Positions 4,905-6,989 of a stretch of DNA of 6,989 bases are shown here, one piece after another. A program made the position numbers and the translations under genes. The stretch comes from JAGUXG01 sp043798435 (GTDB lineage: Bacteria > UBA9089 > UBA9088 > JAGUXG01): assembly GCA_043798435.1 (NCBI GenBank), contig JAZDOR010000092.1, positions 1 to 6,989 on the forward strand, read 5' to 3'. Every line of letters starts with the position of its first letter. The first letter of the stretch is position 1. The notes beneath the pieces are model-generated. The model did no database searches, was not told where the DNA came from, and worked only from the letters and a program-made list of their open reading frames with translations.

Positions 4905-5717
4905 ATGGATACAGCTTACTTAAAAGATAAGGCAAAGGCAATAAGAAGGCTCATTATTGAAATGCTCGCAGAGGCTGGCTCTGGGCATCCAGGTGGTTCT
5001 CTCTCCTGTGTTGAGATAGTTACTTCGCTTTATTTCCATATAATGCGTCATAGACCAGAGGAGCCAGCCTGGGCTGGAAGAGACAGGTTTGTCCTTTCAA
5101 AGGGTCATTGTTGCCCAACCTTATATTCTGCCCTTGCCTTGAGCGGATACTTTGAGATGGGTCACCTGAAAACCCTTAGAAAATTGGGGAGCATCCTTCA
5201 TGGTCATCCTGATATGCTTACCACACCGGGGATTGAGGTCTCAACAGGTTCTCTTGGTCAAGGCTTTTCTGTTGCGGCTGGCATGGCACTTGCAGCTAAA
5301 ATAGATAAAAGTGATTCCCGCGTTTATGTCTTGCTTGGTGATGGAGAGACGCAGGAGGGTCAGGTCTGGGAAGCGGCAATGTCTGCTGCCCATTATAAGC
5401 TCGAAAATCTTACTGCCTTTCTGGATTATAACAAGCTTCAGATAGATGGAAGGGTGGAGGATATAATGGGAATTGAGCCAGTGAGGCTAAAGTGGGAATC
5501 CTTTGGCTGGGATGTGAGGGAGATAGATGGACATAACATTGAAGAGATTATCAAGGCTTGTGATGAGGCAAAATCTTCTCATAAGCCGAGTATGATCATA
5601 GCCCATACCATAAAAGGAAAGGGCGTCTCATTTATGGAAGGAAAAGCTGAGTGGCACGGTGTTGCCCCGACAAAAGAAGAGGCAGAAAGAGCACTTTTGG
5701 AGATAGATAATGGGTAA
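4905..5717 (+). CDS. Transketolase, N-terminal subunit (thiamine-diphosphate binding)
   Basis: This 270-residue protein is the first half of a split transketolase, which moves two-carbon ketol units between sugar phosphates in the non-oxidative pentose phosphate pathway, in the cytoplasm. Numbering from Met at 4905, HPGGSL is at 28-33, SKGH at 65-68, HGHPD at 99-103 and STGSLGQG at 113-120. The thiamine-diphosphate/metal motif GDGETQEGQVWEA begins at 145 and is completed by Asn176 in DYNKLQIDG. The frame also opens at TTG 4866, but that codon is the -35 box of a consensus promoter and the extra residues (TQGFVFKYNLLP) do not resemble the family, so ATG 4905 is chosen. Length is normal for split N-terminal subunits. 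It must pair with the C-terminal subunit encoded 138 bp downstream. Confidence 0.93.
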   Translation: MDTAYLKDKAKAIRRLIIEMLAEAGSGHPGGSLSCVEIVTSLYFHIMRHRPEEPAWAGRDRFVLSKGHCCPTLYSALALSGYFEMGHLKTLRKLGSILHGHPDMLTTPGIEVSTGSLGQGFSVAAGMALAAKIDKSDSRVYVLLGDGETQEGQVWEAAMSAAHYKLENLTAFLDYNKLQIDGRVEDIMGIEPVRLKWESFGWDVREIDGHNIEEIIKACDEAKSSHKPSMIIAHTIKGKGVSFMEGKAEWHGVAPTKEEAERALLEIDNG

Positions 5718-5724
5718 ATGTTTA

Positions 5725-5826
5725 GCCACAGAGACACGGAGAACACAGAGAAATATACTCAAACAAACCATTTATTCTTGGCATAAAAAGATCTTCTTAA
5801 CTCTGTGACCTCTGTGTCTCTGTGGC
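5725..5826. repeat. CTCTGTG-type inverted repeat between the transketolase genes
   Basis: The left arm (5725-5750, GCCACAGAGACACGGAG...) and right arm (5801-5826, ...CTCTGTGTCTCTGTGGC) are complementary at 23 of 26 positions around a 50 nt loop. No T run follows, so it is not a clear terminator. One arm of the same family occurs at 73-98. In the mRNA it would form a long stem between the two subunit cistrons and could affect stability or the relative output of the two genes. Confidence 0.85.
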
Positions 5827-5855
5827 AAATTAAGTATAGGTGAACACATACAAAA

Positions 5856-6824
5856 ATGGATAAAATAGCTACAAGGGACGCTTATGGCAAGGCTCTGGTA
5901 GAGCTTGGTGGAATAAATAAGGATATTGTTGTCCTTGATGCGGACACCTCTGCCTCTACAAGGACAAACTGGTTTGGTAAGGAGTTTTCCGATAGGTTCT
6001 TTAACTTTGGGATAGCTGAAGCAAATATGATGGGCTATGCCGCAGGGCTTTCCCTATCTGGAAAGATTCCCTTCGTCTCATCCTTTGCTGTCTTTGGGGC
6101 TTTGCGAACTTATGAGGTGATAAGGACTTCTGTCTGCTGGTCAAACCTTAATGTGAAGATTGTTCTGACCCACGCAGGAATATCTGTGGGAGAGGATGGG
6201 CCATCCCATCAGTCTGTAGAAGACATAGGAGCCTTGCGGGTTCTGCCGAATATGACCATAATCGTCCCGGCAGATGGAATAGAGACAAGAAAGGCTATAT
6301 TTGCTGCTGTTGAACATAAAGGTCCTGTCTATATAAGGCTTGGACGGGCAAAATTTCCCCTGCTTCCTCCCGCAGATTTTAAGATAGGCAAGGCAAGGAT
6401 TATAGAGGATGGACAGGATGTTACTGTTATTGCCTGTGGTCTGATGGTCTTTGAGGCACTAAAGGCAAGGGAGGAGCTGTCCAAAGAGGGAATAGGCGTT
6501 AGGGTGGTGAATATGCCCACTATAAAGCCAATTGACAAGGAGATGCTCATTGCCTGTTCTGAGGAGACAAAGGGGATTGTCACAGCCGAAGAGCACTCTA
6601 TTATCGGTGGATTGGGAAGTGCCGTCTCTGAATGCCTCTCGGAATATAAACCTACCCTTATAAAAAGGATCGGCATCAAGGATACCTTTGGAATATCTGG
6701 AACACCTGAGGAGCTTCTGGCGAGGTTTGAGATAGATTCTTGCTCAATCAAAAAGGCAGTCTATAAAATCCTAAAGACAGAATTCAGAATTCAGGAGTCA
6801 GAATTCAGAATAACCCCGGAGTAA
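5856..6824 (+). CDS. Transketolase, C-terminal subunit (pyrimidine-binding and C-terminal domains)
   Basis: This 322-residue protein is the second half of the split transketolase. The pyrimidine-binding domain contains DADTSAST (28-35) and FNFGIAEANMMG (49-60), with Glu55 as the thiamine-activating glutamate, then HAGISVGEDGPSHQSVEDI (106-124). The C-terminal domain starts near residue 180 (VTVIACGLM, VVNMPTIKPID, TAEEHSIIGGLG) and ends with the family's DTFGISGTPEELL (276-288). The start is supported by similarity, but the ribosome site is poor (AGGTGA about 13 nt upstream). It is probably co-transcribed with the N-terminal subunit across the inverted repeat. The last ~15 residues (TEFRIQESEFRITPE) are encoded by a dispersed GAATTCAGAATTCAGGAGTCAG repeat and are not family sequence; the native end was probably near Lys307. 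Confidence 0.93.
   Translation: MDKIATRDAYGKALVELGGINKDIVVLDADTSASTRTNWFGKEFSDRFFNFGIAEANMMGYAAGLSLSGKIPFVSSFAVFGALRTYEVIRTSVCWSNLNVKIVLTHAGISVGEDGPSHQSVEDIGALRVLPNMTIIVPADGIETRKAIFAAVEHKGPVYIRLGRAKFPLLPPADFKIGKARIIEDGQDVTVIACGLMVFEALKAREELSKEGIGVRVVNMPTIKPIDKEMLIACSEETKGIVTAEEHSIIGGLGSAVSECLSEYKPTLIKRIGIKDTFGISGTPEELLARFEIDSCSIKKAVYKILKTEFRIQESEFRITPE
6780..6813. repeat. GAATTCAGGAGTCAG-type repeat inside the 3' end of the transketolase gene
   Basis: GAATTCAG occurs repeatedly around the core GAATTCAGGAGTCAGAAT (6788-6805), identical to the core of the tail repeats at 139, 1605 and 2526. Here it lacks the GGGAGGG hairpin. It is read in frame as the enzyme's terminal residues. Confidence 0.85.
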
Positions 6825-6856
6825 GATTATAATAATTTGCTGACTTTTTGTAACAC

Positions 6857-6893
6857 TTTAGCCAAGTGAAGTAAAGACTAACCATAGAGAAGA
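6857..6893. repeat. 37 bp direct repeat, right copy
   Basis: This is the partner of 4758-4794, with five mismatches in 37 bp. It lies 32 bp past the transketolase stop codon, in intergenic sequence. Confidence 0.7.
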
Positions 6894-6895
6894 AG

Positions 6896-6989
6896 AAACA
6901 CGAAAACCCGAAAGGATGAAAGCCCGAAAAGGAAAAAAAGCGAATTGAATTATAAAGTTAAGAATATCATTCTTTAGTTTTTCGTGTTT
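6896..6989. repeat. AAACACGAAAA inverted repeat at the window edge
   Basis: AAACACGAAAA (6896-6906) is perfectly complementary to TTTTCGTGTTT (6979-6989). In between are CCCGAAA-type subrepeats (6907-6935) and AT-rich sequence. The element may extend beyond the window. No gene is seen in 6825-6989. Confidence 0.6.

Overview
This 7 kb window reads as a bacterial chromosome segment of moderate to low GC. It is dense in short intergenic inverted repeats of the kind common in uncultivated bacteria known from metagenomes. DUF11-type surface-protein repeats, a stand-alone radical SAM protein of the COG0731 type and a split (two-subunit) transketolase all fit that picture. I cannot name the phylum from the sequence alone. 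All convincing genes are on the + strand.

Left half (1-3884) is an accessory, toxin-rich region. A two-gene module (small helical protein plus MNT-type nucleotidyltransferase, 244-1025) is followed by a DUF11 gene remnant (1077-1576) and a ~95 bp hairpin-ended tail (1577-1671). A second two-gene module follows (RelB-like antitoxin plus RelE/ParE toxin, 1696-2150), then a second DUF11 remnant (2156-2497) and a near-identical tail (2498-2592). A third tail copy, without DUF11, precedes the first module (139-207). After the last tail come a nested repeat (2658-2788) and a Fic adenylyltransferase (2847-3884). The order 'tail, toxin module, DUF11 3' end, tail' therefore occurs twice in tandem, which is the most unusual structure here. 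It looks like a small cassette array or repeat-mediated stacking of toxin modules at the 3' end of a surface-protein gene. No recombinase is visible in the window.

Right half (3997-6824) is metabolic. A radical SAM protein is followed by a terminator-like hairpin and then a consensus sigma-70-type promoter. That promoter reads into the transketolase N-terminal subunit with essentially no leader. The C-terminal subunit lies 138 bp downstream, behind a large CTCTGTG-type inverted repeat. The two subunits should form one thiamine-diphosphate enzyme of the non-oxidative pentose phosphate pathway. Another repeat family has run into the 3' end of the C-terminal subunit gene and is translated as its last residues. 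A 37 bp direct repeat brackets the transketolase pair.

Nearly every gene boundary carries a different short repeat family, so the window looks like a mosaic assembled or remodelled through dispersed repeats. All family assignments come from reading motifs by eye; no search was run.
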